Assembly: GCF_001637325.1 (NCBI RefSeq)
Contig: NZ_LRXL01000026.1
Location: 372,001 to 436,000 of the forward strand
DNA: 64,000 nt
Reading direction: 5' to 3'
Source: Cochleicola gelatinilyticus
GTDB lineage: Bacteria; Bacteroidota; Bacteroidia; Flavobacteriales; Flavobacteriaceae
This document shows, piece after piece, positions 1 through 11,086 of the stretch; within the stretch, counting starts at the first letter, position 1; each line of letters opens with the position of its first letter. The notes beneath the pieces were generated by a model. That model ran no database searches and had not been told where the DNA came from. It saw nothing but the letters and a program-made list of their open reading frames with translations. Made by a program: the position numbers and the translations under genes.

Positions 1-29
1 TTTGAATAAATTCTGAAATCGCTCCTTTA

Positions 30-965
30 TTAGTTGTCATCTTCGTTGTCGTTAAATTTTGAAATTCCTCTTTTTGAATCGTTGAAATTACTTTCAAATT
101 CATCTTCCTCTTCGGCTCCTTCAAACTTATAGCTTAACATCTTATAGTATAATTTTGCTGCTAGAAAATCTGAAGACTTCTCATTCTCATTCGGGCAAAG
201 CTCTACAATATCGAAGCCTACCACATTGCGTTCTGCGAATACTTGTTTTAAGAACTCTAATGTTTCGTAGTAAAACAAACCTCCTGGTTCTGGCGTTCCA
301 GTTGAAGGCATAATTGAAGGATCGAACGCGTCTAAATCGAATGTTATAAACACATTGTCTCCCAATGCTTCAATCACATTATCCATCCAATATTCATCGC
401 CTGCCATGTCATGTGCGAACCATGTTTTCTCTTCATCTATGATTGTAGTTTCTGAAACATCCATGCTTCGAATTCCTACTTGAACTAAATTGGTATTCTG
501 GCTGGCTTCATAAACTGCGCATGCGTGATTGCAGGTTGAACCATCATATTCTTTACGAAGATCGGCATGTGCATCAATGTGCAATACGGTAAGATCGTCG
601 AAACATTCATTAAAGGCACGAATTGTTCCTATCGAAATACTGTGTTCTCCTCCAAAAACAGTTACAAATTTATTCCGAAGAATAAAATCTTTCGTCATTT
701 TATGTACTGCATCGACCACCGCTTCTGGAGAAGAATTTTCTTCAATCGGCTCGGTAAGGTGGATGCCTTGTTTATACACTTCCGTTTTTGTTTCGATATC
801 GTACAATTCCATATTTTCTGAAGCATTTAAAAAAGCTTCAGGACCCTTGTCTGCACCTTTTTGCCAGGTACTTGTCCCGTCGTAAGGAACTGGAATTAAT
901 ACAATTTTTGAAGTTTCAAGGGTCGCATATTTTTGCGGGATCCCTGCATACGTCTTAGTGCTCAT
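30..965 (-). CDS. speB: Agmatinase (ureohydrolase family)
   Basis: This 311-residue protein is predicted to hydrolyse agmatine to putrescine and urea with a binuclear manganese centre in the cytosol. The ureohydrolase metal motifs are all visible in order: GGEHS near residue 105, DAHAD near 130, and FDLDAFDPS followed by the TPEPGG loop near 210-225. The length is normal for the family. The acidic C-terminal tail (about 25 residues rich in Glu, Asp and Asn) is extra to the fold. Its start codon overlaps the end of the arginine decarboxylase gene by 11 bp, so the two are probably translated together as the two steps arginine to agmatine to putrescine. Other ureohydrolases (arginase, guanidinobutyrase) share these motifs; the neighbour is the main reason for choosing agmatinase. 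Confidence 0.9.
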   Translation of the reverse strand: MSTKTYAGIPQKYATLETSKIVLIPVPYDGTSTWQKGADKGPEAFLNASENMELYDIETKTEVYKQGIHLTEPIEENSSPEAVVDAVHKMTKDFILRNKFVTVFGGEHSISIGTIRAFNECFDDLTVLHIDAHADLRKEYDGSTCNHACAVYEASQNTNLVQVGIRSMDVSETTIIDEEKTWFAHDMAGDEYWMDNVIEALGDNVFITFDLDAFDPSIMPSTGTPEPGGLFYYETLEFLKQVFAERNVVGFDIVELCPNENEKSSDFLAAKLYYKMLSYKFEGAEEEDEFESNFNDSKRGISKFNDNEDDN

Positions 966-2352
966 AACCTAAAATATTTAACAATTGTTTGCTTGTTTGT
1001 TGTTCAGAAAATAGTTTTGTTGAGATGTTTCCATCTTCATCTTTATCAATTAAAATATGCTTGGGTGATGGAATAAGGCAATGCTGCAATCCGCCGAATC
1101 CACCAATAGTTTCTTGATATGCTCCTGTGTTGAAAAATCCAATATACAGGGGTTTTTCTTTTTTGAATTTTGGAAGATAGATAGCATTCATATGTTGTTC
1201 ACTATTATAATAATCATCACTATCGCAAGTTAAACCTCCTAGCAAAATACGCTCGTACTCTTCATTCCATCGATTAATCGCTAACATAATAAATCGCTTG
1301 CTGATTGCCCAAGTATCTGGTAATGTAGTAATAAATGAAGAATTAATCATATTCCATTTTTCGCGGTCATTCTGTTGTTTCTGATACAGGATCTCGTAAA
1401 TCGCACCGCCACTCTCACCTACTGTAAAGCTACCAAATTCTGTAAAGATATGCGGTACTGGAACATCGGCTTCCGCACACGTTAAATTAATTTGATTCAC
1501 AATTTCATCGATCATGTATTGGTAATCATAATCGAAAGCAAGTGAGTTTTTAATCGGGAATCCACCGCCAATGTTAAGACTATCTAATGTAGGACAGATT
1601 TTCTTTAACTTGGTATACACTGTTAAACATTTTACCAATTCGTTCCAATAATAAGCATTGTCACGAATTCCTGTATTAATAAAAAAGTGGAGCATTTTTA
1701 ATTCTACTTTTTTATTTTCCTTTATTTGTTTTTCGTAGAACGGAACAATGTTTTTGTATCCAATTCCAAGACGGGATGTGTAAAATTCGAACTTTGGCTC
1801 TTCTTCTGAAGCTATTCGAATTCCTACTTTAAACTTTTTATCGATTCCTTCCGAGAGTAATCCGATCTCTTCATAATTATCGATAATCGGAATGCAATTC
1901 TTATGTCCATTATTTATAAGTCTTGAAATATTATCGATATACTGGTCTCGTTTAAACCCGTTACATATAACATACGTTTTATCGTTAATCTTTCCCTCTG
2001 CTTTTAAATTTTCAACAATATTAATATCGAACGCCGAAGAGGTTTCAATGTGAATATCGTTATTTAAAGCTTCGTTCAAGACGTGTTTAAAATGCGAGCT
2101 TTTTGTACAATAGCAATAATTATAAGTCCCTTTATAATTGTTCTTTTGAATGGCTTCAGAAAACCAACCTTTTGCCCTATTTATATTTTCAGATATCTTA
2201 GGGAGATAGGTGAATTTTAAAGGAGCTCCGTATTCTTCCACGAGTTTCATGAGATCGATATCGTGAAAATTAAGGGTGTTATTTTTTAAGGTAAATTCAT
2301 CCTGAGGAAAATCGTAGGTCTGACTAATTAAGTCGATATATTTTGTGTTCAT
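955..2352 (-). CDS. speA: Biosynthetic arginine decarboxylase, fold III PLP enzyme
   Basis: This 465-residue protein belongs to the alanine-racemase-fold (fold III) decarboxylases and should convert arginine to agmatine. The PLP lysine lies in the YCTKSSHF segment near residue 84. The phosphate-binding glycine loop is IGGGFP near 263, and the catalytic cysteine region is GGLTCDSDD near 374. The protein is shorter than the roughly 630-residue proteobacterial SpeA but matches the shorter version usual in Flavobacteriia. The overlap with the agmatinase gene downstream makes a two-gene polyamine operon. A diaminopimelate or ornithine decarboxylase is the alternative from fold alone. Confidence 0.85.
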   Translation of the reverse strand: MNTKYIDLISQTYDFPQDEFTLKNNTLNFHDIDLMKLVEEYGAPLKFTYLPKISENINRAKGWFSEAIQKNNYKGTYNYCYCTKSSHFKHVLNEALNNDIHIETSSAFDINIVENLKAEGKINDKTYVICNGFKRDQYIDNISRLINNGHKNCIPIIDNYEEIGLLSEGIDKKFKVGIRIASEEEPKFEFYTSRLGIGYKNIVPFYEKQIKENKKVELKMLHFFINTGIRDNAYYWNELVKCLTVYTKLKKICPTLDSLNIGGGFPIKNSLAFDYDYQYMIDEIVNQINLTCAEADVPVPHIFTEFGSFTVGESGGAIYEILYQKQQNDREKWNMINSSFITTLPDTWAISKRFIMLAINRWNEEYERILLGGLTCDSDDYYNSEQHMNAIYLPKFKKEKPLYIGFFNTGAYQETIGGFGGLQHCLIPSPKHILIDKDEDGNISTKLFSEQQTSKQLLNILGYEH

Positions 2353-2428
2353 TATAGCGTTTCTTGTAACTAAAAATAAATAAATGATAATGGATACTTC
2401 CCAGAATTGAAAAGTATAACAGAAATTT

Positions 2429-2460
2429 AACCCAATTTAAAATCAGATACGAAATGGGTT
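2429..2460. terminator. Hairpin, likely terminator
   Basis: AACCC-A-ATTT pairs with AAATGGGTT with one bulged A, around a loop of about 14 nt. It lies at the minus-strand 3' side of the structured stretch 2462-2654 and upstream of speA. No strong T-tract follows on either strand, so an attenuation or RNA-stability role is also possible. Confidence 0.35.
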
Positions 2461-2461
2461 T

Positions 2462-2654
2462 AACCAATATGCCGAGCGTTGAAAGGAAGCCGAGTTCCTA
2501 TTATTATAGGCAGTACCCGGTTTATTAGTTCTCCTATTTAGAAGTAAGGAGTCGGAAGCTAGCTTTAAAATTCGGTCACCCGCCTGGCGAGCTGTTTTTG
2601 AATATGACTTCCTGATTTTCAAAAACCCGAACAAAGAAACACTCTTCAATGGTT
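2462..2654 (-). ncRNA. Candidate structured non-coding RNA (rod-like, about 190 nt)
   Basis: This stretch between speA and the pseudouridine synthase gene is clearly richer in G+C than its AT-rich flanks. Read on the minus strand, its two ends can pair (positions 2640-2654 with 2462-2478, including GAGUG with CGCUC and AACCA with UGGUU). Inner helices include GGAAG/CUUCC, CGCC-A-GGCG and CCTAT-TATT-ATAGG (2497-2510). A long rod of this size is what 6S RNA looks like, but I cannot confirm that family. A 76-codon minus-strand frame (2443-2673) covers it; its composition (many Arg, Asn and Ser, no recognisable domain) suggests a chance frame over an RNA. The rest of the 451-bp gap (2353-2461 and 2655-2803) shows nothing else. 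Confidence 0.35.
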
Positions 2655-2803
2655 CAGCTAAAATGCGATGCAAATGAATGAAAAAAAAATGAATTGCAAT
2701 AACTTTTTCAGAAAAAATGAAGCCTTACCTTATATATAAAAACGCCAACTTATTTGTTTAATAACAAGCAATTTAGCGTTCGTTTTATACTGTTTCTGAA
2801 AAA

Positions 2804-3661
2804 TTACAACATTGAGAACAACTCTACTTCTCTCTGAGTTAACACCTTCCATCGTCCTCTCGGCAAGTCCTTTTTAGTAAGATGTGCAATGGTCACACAA
2901 TCTATACGAACAACATCGTATCCTAATTGCGAAAAGATATCGCGAATTACACTGTTCCCCATATGTTTTATCTTAAGCCCCACCTCTTTTTTTGGAGCAT
3001 TTTCCACATAGCTTACTTCTTCAACAGTGATTTTTTTTCCGTCAACTTTAAGTCCCTCTTTAATACTTTTAAGGTCATCGCCTTTTAAATTTTTATCGAG
3101 TTCAACATGAAAAAGTCGCTCCATTCCTTTCTTACTTAACTTCTCTTTGAGTTTATCATCGTTAGTAAACAGCAACAATCCGGTTGCGTTTCTTCCTAGC
3201 CTTCCAATAGGAGTTACTTTAGAATTGGTCGCATTCGAAATAAGATCCATCACGGTTTGTCCTTTGCTCTCACTTGTCGTTGTAGCAAAACCTTTTGGTT
3301 TGTTTAATAAAATATAGGTGTTTGGCTCTGGATTAATACGCCTTCCGTCGAAGCGAACATCGTCGGAAAGTTGTACTTTATATCCCATTTCATTAATGAT
3401 TTTACCATTTACTGAAACTAGACCAGTGGCAATGTAAGTATCTGCTTCACGTCGAGAGCAAATCCCACTATTAGCAATATATTTATTCAAACGAATTCCG
3501 CCGGCTTTTGGAGTATTATTTTTCGCAATTCCACTTGGTGTTGCTTTATTCGACGTATTTTTTTTTATGGGAGCATTTCCTCTTGAATAGCTTTTATTTC
3601 GGGTATTATTATCTCCTCTACCCGAAGCTTTTCCATTATCCTTGCTGTCTTTTCTGCTCAT
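2804..3661 (-). CDS. RsuA/RluB-family pseudouridine synthase with atypical active site
   Basis: This 285-residue protein has a low-complexity basic N-terminus (about 1-50, rich in Lys, Asn, Ser and Gly), an S4 RNA-binding domain (about 54-115, with LNKYIANSGICSRREAD) and a pseudouridine synthase domain (about 115-285). The family normally isomerises a uridine in 16S or 23S rRNA using the aspartate of a GRLD motif. Here the motif reads GRLGRNATG with Gly at position 156; I re-read this from the bases. The following LLLFTND is intact. Either the enzyme is inactive and only binds RNA, or this subfamily uses another residue. Its acid-free active site makes the exact substrate impossible to assign. 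Confidence 0.8.
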   Translation of the reverse strand: MSRKDSKDNGKASGRGDNNTRNKSYSRGNAPIKKNTSNKATPSGIAKNNTPKAGGIRLNKYIANSGICSRREADTYIATGLVSVNGKIINEMGYKVQLSDDVRFDGRRINPEPNTYILLNKPKGFATTTSESKGQTVMDLISNATNSKVTPIGRLGRNATGLLLFTNDDKLKEKLSKKGMERLFHVELDKNLKGDDLKSIKEGLKVDGKKITVEEVSYVENAPKKEVGLKIKHMGNSVIRDIFSQLGYDVVRIDCVTIAHLTKKDLPRGRWKVLTQREVELFSML

Positions 3662-3788
3662 ACTTTTACTCCGCTTGTGCGGAAATCTTTTAATTAATAT
3701 TTTTGCAAAGATACGGAAAGCCTTTGTGCTAACAAGCTAGAATAATGGTTATTCGGCTATGAATTGCTAAGCACAAAAGGAATGGAAT

Positions 3789-4232
3789 TTAAGTAGACTT
3801 CGAAAGATTTAAAACTATTTTTTTGCATTCAAAAATCACACTCTCGTATTGTTTATTTTTAATAAGGTTGATTTCTTTTTCAGTAATATCAAAACTAATA
3901 CGGGTTAAAATTCGGTTAGAAACATTTGATAGATCCGATTCAATCTCCTGTGTATCTGATATTAATTTAAAATTTGTCGTTCCTTTAAAGGTTAATGTAG
4001 CTCCTTTAAGAGTTTTAATTTTCGATCGAGTTACGAGAATAGTTTCCAAAAACAGGTATTCATTTAATTCTTCTATTTGCCCATAAAGTATGGCGTCTTC
4101 AGAAACAGCAATTCGATTCTCTTCTAAACCTTCGATTCTTGTTTCCGACATAGGTTCCTCTTGTAATCGTTTCCCTGCCTTTTCACTTCCAAATGCTGCT
4201 AGCAACTTGTCTATTCCTTTACTTAATGCCAT
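3789..4232 (-). CDS. Conserved-looking hypothetical protein
   Basis: I do not recognise this 147-residue protein. It has no signal peptide or membrane segment. Residues 1-50 are predicted helical and acidic, and residues 50-147 look like alternating beta strands (for example FLETILVTRSKIKTLKGA), so a small beta-rich domain is likely. It is transcribed divergently from katG across about 200 bp, and there is no sequence sign that links the two functions. Confidence 0.6.
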   Translation of the reverse strand: MALSKGIDKLLAAFGSEKAGKRLQEEPMSETRIEGLEENRIAVSEDAILYGQIEELNEYLFLETILVTRSKIKTLKGATLTFKGTTNFKLISDTQEIESDLSNVSNRILTRISFDITEKEINLIKNKQYESVIFECKKIVLNLSKST

Positions 4233-4383
4233 TGATCTTTAAGTTTTATGTAAGCACTTTTTTAAATGCATTTCTATAAAGTTCAAATATAAATGAAGAA
4301 AATTTAAACTGTACAACTTTGCATTACTATAGAATTTATCGATGTTTTGTTTAATTTTATATATACAAAAACAATGGTTTTAG

Positions 4384-6681
<2,298 letters not shown>

Positions 6682-6712
6682 CAGATAGCTTCATCATTTT
6701 ATCAACTAACTG

Positions 6713-6751
6713 TAAGCTTCAGAAAAGAGTTTTTTACTTTTCTGAAGCTTA
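6713..6751. terminator. Strong bidirectional terminator
   Basis: A perfect 15-bp inverted repeat (TAAGCTTCAGAAAAG and its complement) encloses a 9-nt T-rich loop between the convergent katG and DUF3037 genes. The A-rich and T-rich ends of the arms give a U-tract on both strands. Confidence 0.8.
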
Positions 6752-6756
6752 TTTAT

Positions 6757-7140
6757 TTAGAGTACATACGTATTATAGAGTTCCTCCAATATTTTTTCGG
6801 GATCACTACAGAGGCCTGGATGCACATTAGAACTTTGAATTATAGTGCTTCTGCAAGCTGTAAGCCACCGAAACCGATCTGATATTTCTAACTTACCAAT
6901 GGCTCCGCCGAAAGGATTTCCTTTACATATTTGTTGCCAAGCTTGTAGATTCTCATTTAAAATTTGAATGTCCAAATCTTCAGAAAATGCAGCAAGAAGT
7001 TTTGGGTCGATTTTGTATTTAATTCCTAGAAATTTTTTTCGTTTTGAAAATAATATAACTCCAACATTAAAAAACTCTTCCCGCTCTACTTTAGGAACTA
7101 CTCGTATAACCGCGTACTCGAATGTAACTTTATCTTGCAT
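6757..7140 (-). CDS. DUF3037 family protein
   Basis: This 127-residue protein resembles the DUF3037 family: an N-terminal strand EYAVIRVVPKVEREEFFNVGVILF, then a helical region ending in a C-terminal helix LEELYNTYV. The function of the family is not known. Its start overlaps the end of the HipA-like kinase gene by 11 bp, and this pair (kinase plus DUF3037) recurs in bacteria, suggesting the two proteins act together. I see no catalytic motif in it. Confidence 0.75.
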   Translation of the reverse strand: MQDKVTFEYAVIRVVPKVEREEFFNVGVILFSKRKKFLGIKYKIDPKLLAAFSEDLDIQILNENLQAWQQICKGNPFGGAIGKLEISDRFRWLTACRSTIIQSSNVHPGLCSDPEKILEELYNTYVL

Positions 7141-7909
7141 CTTCAGCTTCTTTTACCAACAAATCCATTTTGGAGAGTCTGGTGGTTAAAAATTTAAGAT
7201 ATGCCGAACGCATTTCATTTGGGGTAAGCAACTCTCCTTCTTCGATAAGCCAATCTTCTGGTATTAAAGCTACTATTTCTTGAATCTTTTCTAAAGTAAG
7301 TAATTGAGATATTTCTTTCGAAGTTTCCTTTAAACGAGTTGCTTGCTCTAATAATACATGGTTTTTTACTAACGGAAAGGTTCGCGTAAGATGCTCTTCC
7401 CACGTATTCCAATTGTGATGAAAATAAAAAGAAGCTCCATTATCGATCACCCACAATTCTTTATTCCAAAGCAATAAATTAGTGTTTTTAACCGTACGAT
7501 CGATGTTACTAATTAGACTATCTACTAGCACTACTTTTGAAGCGATTACCGGGTCTAGTGTATTTACTAAAGGATCGAAGGTTATGGCGCCGCTTAAAAA
7601 GTGCAATCCAAGATTAAGACCTACACTAAAAGAAAGCAAATCTTGAATTTCTTCATCGGGTTCGGTCTTACTAAAAGAATCATCTAACTCCATAAAAACA
7701 AGTTCGGGCACTTTTAAACCAACAACCCGAGCTAGCTCGCCGCCTAAGAGTTCTGCAATTAATGCTCGTTTTCCCTGTCCTGCTCCTCTAAATTTTAATA
7801 CATAGAGAAATCCATCTTCAGCTTTTACAATAGCGGGAAGCGACCCTCCTTCCCGTAAGGGCTGAAGGTATTGTGTTACTGCTACAGTTCTTATTTCAAT
7901 ATCTTTCAT
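7130..7909 (-). CDS. HipA-like protein kinase domain protein
   Basis: This 259-residue protein looks like the short HipA-like kinases. LPAIVKAEDGFLYVLKF at about 24-40 is the nucleotide-binding strand-lysine region. DSLISNIDRTVKNTNLL near 130-146 carries the Asp and Asn of the catalytic loop, and VIDNGASFYFH near 154 is the metal-binding Asp in place of DFG. It lacks the N-terminal subdomain and the HipB partner of classical persistence modules; instead it is coupled by overlap to a DUF3037 gene. A toxin-like or regulatory phosphotransfer role is possible but unproved. Confidence 0.75.
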   Translation of the reverse strand: MKDIEIRTVAVTQYLQPLREGGSLPAIVKAEDGFLYVLKFRGAGQGKRALIAELLGGELARVVGLKVPELVFMELDDSFSKTEPDEEIQDLLSFSVGLNLGLHFLSGAITFDPLVNTLDPVIASKVVLVDSLISNIDRTVKNTNLLLWNKELWVIDNGASFYFHHNWNTWEEHLTRTFPLVKNHVLLEQATRLKETSKEISQLLTLEKIQEIVALIPEDWLIEEGELLTPNEMRSAYLKFLTTRLSKMDLLVKEAEDAR

Positions 7910-8188
7910 GCATTGTTTTCTTTCCTCCTATTATAAAGCTCTTGCCATTATTAACACACGCCTATTTAGTGTATACAACAAAAACATCTTAATTGGTTTG
8001 TGTACAACTAGAGTTGTAGTAAACGTTACGAGAGTTTGTTAATTATAAGAGGGTATGTTTTACTTCTAACTTTAAAATTTTTCAATCAAAAATTGAAGAT
8101 AAGTATTTACGGAACCGTCATAATAATTTAATGTCACGAAAAATTAATTATGGAGTTATTTATGTGATTGACCCTATGAAATATTCGG

Positions 8189-8887
8189 TTAAAATTTGAT
8201 TGTAATTATTGTGCCTTGTTCTGTTAAAGGATACTCATTTTCTTTGTCTTTAAAGAATTTCTCTGCTGATTCAATTTCTGCTGGAGACAAGTGATAAATT
8301 CCAATTTCATTGGCATCTATTTCAATATTTTGTTCTTTGGCATTATCATAAAGCCAATTAGGAATAAATGCGATGTCGATATTCTTCATTTTACCAATTG
8401 TTTCGGGAATGGTCGTATCGCCAGACAAATAAATTCTCTTTCCATGCCAAGTTATTAAGTACGAATAATGCTTAAAATTTATCCCGAATACCTTATGATT
8501 GGTTTTAAAGGCCTCTATTTTAAAATCATCGATAACTTCACGTAAACGCTCCAGTTTTGAGACATCCCAAACTCCATATTTTTCACCATTTTTCTCCTTT
8601 AGAACTTTCTTTAAAATTTTTTTCGAATAGTGATCAGCATGCTTATGTGTAAAAATAAATATAGCATTTTCTTTTATGCTGTCGAGTTCTGCTTCATTGA
8701 ACTCCATGTAGTTAAAAGCTCCAGACTTGTAGGGAAAATCTGTGTAGATATGCGAGGTTCCATCAGTCATATATAATCCACAATTGCCCAAAAATTCAAT
8801 CGTGATTTCATTGGATTGGGCGAACCCAGCTCTAAAGATAAAAGTTAGAGCGACAAGTAGTAAGAAACTACGGTAGTTTAATTTCAT
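8189..8887 (-). CDS. Exported metallo-beta-lactamase-fold hydrolase
   Basis: This 232-residue protein begins with a clear signal peptide (about 1-23, ending in AGFAQ). It then shows the MBL-fold core: THKHADHYS (the HxHxDH zinc motif, near residue 81), the second-site SGDTT Asp (near 155) and a late His in IYHLSP. It is a simple single-domain member of the UlaG/L-ascorbate-6-phosphate lactonase-like side of the fold; the substrate cannot be told. The 279 bp between it and the kinase gene (7910-8188) shows no gene or clear signal. Confidence 0.8.
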   Translation of the reverse strand: MKLNYRSFLLLVALTFIFRAGFAQSNEITIEFLGNCGLYMTDGTSHIYTDFPYKSGAFNYMEFNEAELDSIKENAIFIFTHKHADHYSKKILKKVLKEKNGEKYGVWDVSKLERLREVIDDFKIEAFKTNHKVFGINFKHYSYLITWHGKRIYLSGDTTIPETIGKMKNIDIAFIPNWLYDNAKEQNIEIDANEIGIYHLSPAEIESAEKFFKDKENEYPLTEQGTIITIKF

Positions 8888-9090
8888 AAGCGTTTTTATA
8901 ATTATTAGCGGAAACGATTCAACAAGAACTTTTTAAAACAAAATTATCTTCTTTGTCTCAATGCATGCATTAATTCTAGGCCTATTCCTTATGATGTGGG
9001 TTTTGAAATTTAAATATAGTTAGAAATACTGAAATACCCTTAATACGTTAGAAGGGAAATAATTAGTGCCTATTGAAAGTTTCTGTTTAT

Positions 9091-9208
9091 TGCGTGAAGG
9101 ATTGCAGCGGCATCCTCTTGTTTGCCCTTAAAAGGCAAACTAGAGATACAGCGGAAAGCCTGACCCTTTGCTCCTTCTTTTAAAAGGAGGGAAGGGACAC
9201 GCCCAAGA
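9091..9208. repeat. Highly structured intergenic element (three hairpins)
   Basis: In the 323-bp gap 8888-9210, three hairpins follow each other: AGGAT/ATCCT (9098-9116), GTTTGCC/GGCAAAC with a 7-nt loop (9120-9140) and CTCCTT/AAGGAG inside a longer imperfect CCCTTT/AAGGG stem (about 9164-9195). The words GCAGCGGCATCC and ACAGCGGAAAGCCTGACCC resemble a repeated intergenic element I associate with flavobacterial genomes. It lies just past the stop of the UbiA gene, so it may act as a 3' end or terminator on the minus strand. The remainder of the gap (8888-9090) shows nothing. Confidence 0.45.
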
Positions 9209-9210
9209 GG

Positions 9211-10116
9211 TTATAAAAAACGATTTAACAATACGTTGATGTCTATGAGTACTATGCTAAAAACACCTGTTACGATGATGAATTTTAAAATGTTATGAAG
9301 GAGTATATAATGTATTTTTTTTTCTGAAACCCATAATACGAAGAGGAATACGACTAATGCAAGGATGCTTCCGTAAAAGAAATATACCATGTAACCAATA
9401 GGAAATGTTGTGATTAAAAGCAGTGTAGGAACAAAGGTTAAGATACATAGTAAAGTGAGCATTCGCTTTGACACTCTTTCTCCATACACAACTGGAATAG
9501 TTCGGTAATTTTGAGCGAGATCTCCTTTTAAGTTTTCAAGATCTTTAGTAAGTTCTCGCATAGCGATTAATAAAAATAAAAAGGTCGCATGAACAAAAAT
9601 TACAAAATCGAAATTTTTATAATGTATAAACACCGCAAAGAAAGGAATCACCGCCAAAATTGCAGCGATGATATTTCCAATAAATGGATATTTTTTAAGC
9701 TTGTGTGAGTAAAACCAAATCGCAAAAATGTAGATTGAAAAAAAGATCACTGCACGAAACGAAACATAACTTGCAAAGATGACCGATAGAAAATTAAGCA
9801 CAAAATAGCTGGTCAACTTGGTACGCTGACTTACTAATTTATCTAATAACGTTTTACGAGGCCGATTAATTAAGTCTTTTTCGCTATCGTAAAAGCTATT
9901 TATAATGTATCCACTTGCAATTGCTGAAGCTGAAGCTAATACGAGCATTAATAAATTAGGGTCGAACAAGACTTCTCTAATGGGAAGGTCGGGTGCTAAG
10001 ATGTATATAGAGGTAAGGTATTGCGCTAATACAATTACCAAAATATTGTATCCGCGGACAATAGAAAACAAGCTAAAAAACTTTAATAAAAAGTGCTTTT
10101 GTTTTCTACTCAGCAT
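9211..10116 (-). CDS. UbiA-family prenyltransferase (geranylgeranylglycerol-phosphate type)
   Basis: This 301-residue integral membrane protein has about eight or nine transmembrane helices and the two Asp-rich UbiA motifs: NSFYDSEKD (near 68) and DLENLKGD (near 190). UbiA enzymes join a polyprenyl diphosphate to an acceptor. In Flavobacteriia this subfamily, beside mevalonate genes, is usually annotated as geranylgeranylglycerol-phosphate geranylgeranyltransferase-like; the true acceptor here is not visible in the sequence. It is 31 bp downstream of the GHMP kinase gene, so an operon linking isoprenoid supply with its use is likely. Confidence 0.8.
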   Translation of the reverse strand: MLSRKQKHFLLKFFSLFSIVRGYNILVIVLAQYLTSIYILAPDLPIREVLFDPNLLMLVLASASAIASGYIINSFYDSEKDLINRPRKTLLDKLVSQRTKLTSYFVLNFLSVIFASYVSFRAVIFFSIYIFAIWFYSHKLKKYPFIGNIIAAILAVIPFFAVFIHYKNFDFVIFVHATFLFLLIAMRELTKDLENLKGDLAQNYRTIPVVYGERVSKRMLTLLCILTFVPTLLLITTFPIGYMVYFFYGSILALVVFLFVLWVSEKKIHYILLHNILKFIIVTGVFSIVLIDINVLLNRFL

Positions 10117-10147
10117 GAGGCTACTTTTAAATAAAAAAAGGAAGTAT

Positions 10148-11086
10148 TTAGAAGTTGTAGACTACTTCTAAATTATAATCTTTTAAGGCTTTTTTTGCTT
10201 TATCGATATCTTCGGTAAAGCCTAACATATAGCCTCCGCCACCAGACCCACACAATTTTAGATAGTAGGCATTAGAATCGATTCCTTTTTTCCATAGGGT
10301 ATGAAATTGCTTTGGAATCATGGGTTTAAAGTTATCCAACACCACTTTACTTAATTGTTTCATGTTTCCGAACAACGATTTTACATCTCCCTTTAAGAAA
10401 TCTTCGACACATGCATCGGTATGTTTTACGAACTGGTCACTTAACATGCTTCTAAATCCTTCTTGCTTCATGTTCTCCATAAAGATTTGGACCATCGGTG
10501 CTGTTTCACCCGTTGTACCACTGTCTAATAAAAATACAGCGCCTTTTCCGTTTTCAGTCTGTGATGGAATTCCCGCAGGCTCAATATTGTCGTGTGAATT
10601 AATTAAAATTGGTAAACTTAAATAACTATTTAAGGGATCTAAACCAGAAGATTTTCCATGGAAAAAGGATTCCATTTCTGAAAAAATTGCTTTTAACTGA
10701 AGCAACTTATCGCGCGTTAAATTTTCAAGTACCGTAATTTTATCTGAAGCATATTGGTCGTAAATAGCAGCTACTAATGCTCCACTACTTCCTACCCCAT
10801 ATCCTTGTGGAATACTAGAATCAAAATACAATCCTTTAGAAACATCTTTTTTTAATGCCTCTAAATCGAAGCTCACTAATTCAGGCTTCTCACTTTGAAG
10901 GGTTTCTAAATAGACCGCAAACCGATGTAAACTATCGTTCGATTTTTTTGTGGAAATGGTTTTGTGAGTATCTATTTTTAAAGCGCCTTTGTAAAAATTA
11001 TAAGGAATAGAGAGTCCTTTAGAATCTTTAATAATTCCATACTCTCCAAATAATAAGATCTTAGAATAAAATAAGGGACCTCTCAT
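10148..11086 (-). CDS. Mevalonate kinase-like GHMP kinase
   Basis: The protein is 312 residues from the ATG at 11086. A TTG 51 bp further upstream would add 17 residues, but the ATG gives the expected start MRGPLFYSKILLFGEYG, which is itself the first GHMP-kinase strand. Motif 2 (PQGYGVGSSGA, ATP phosphate loop) is near residue 97, and motif 3 (LCGSGGGGYMLG) is near 286. It should phosphorylate mevalonate in the cytosol, in keeping with mvaD 1.5 kb away and the prenyltransferase downstream. Phosphomevalonate kinase is the main alternative. Confidence 0.82.
   Translation of the reverse strand: MRGPLFYSKILLFGEYGIIKDSKGLSIPYNFYKGALKIDTHKTISTKKSNDSLHRFAVYLETLQSEKPELVSFDLEALKKDVSKGLYFDSSIPQGYGVGSSGALVAAIYDQYASDKITVLENLTRDKLLQLKAIFSEMESFFHGKSSGLDPLNSYLSLPILINSHDNIEPAGIPSQTENGKGAVFLLDSGTTGETAPMVQIFMENMKQEGFRSMLSDQFVKHTDACVEDFLKGDVKSLFGNMKQLSKVVLDNFKPMIPKQFHTLWKKGIDSNAYYLKLCGSGGGGYMLGFTEDIDKAKKALKDYNLEVVYNF

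Noticed and set aside
2443-2673. A 76-codon minus-strand frame between speA and the pseudouridine synthase
   Set aside because: Its composition is odd and no domain is visible; it coincides with a foldable G+C-rich island, so I treat the region as a candidate RNA.
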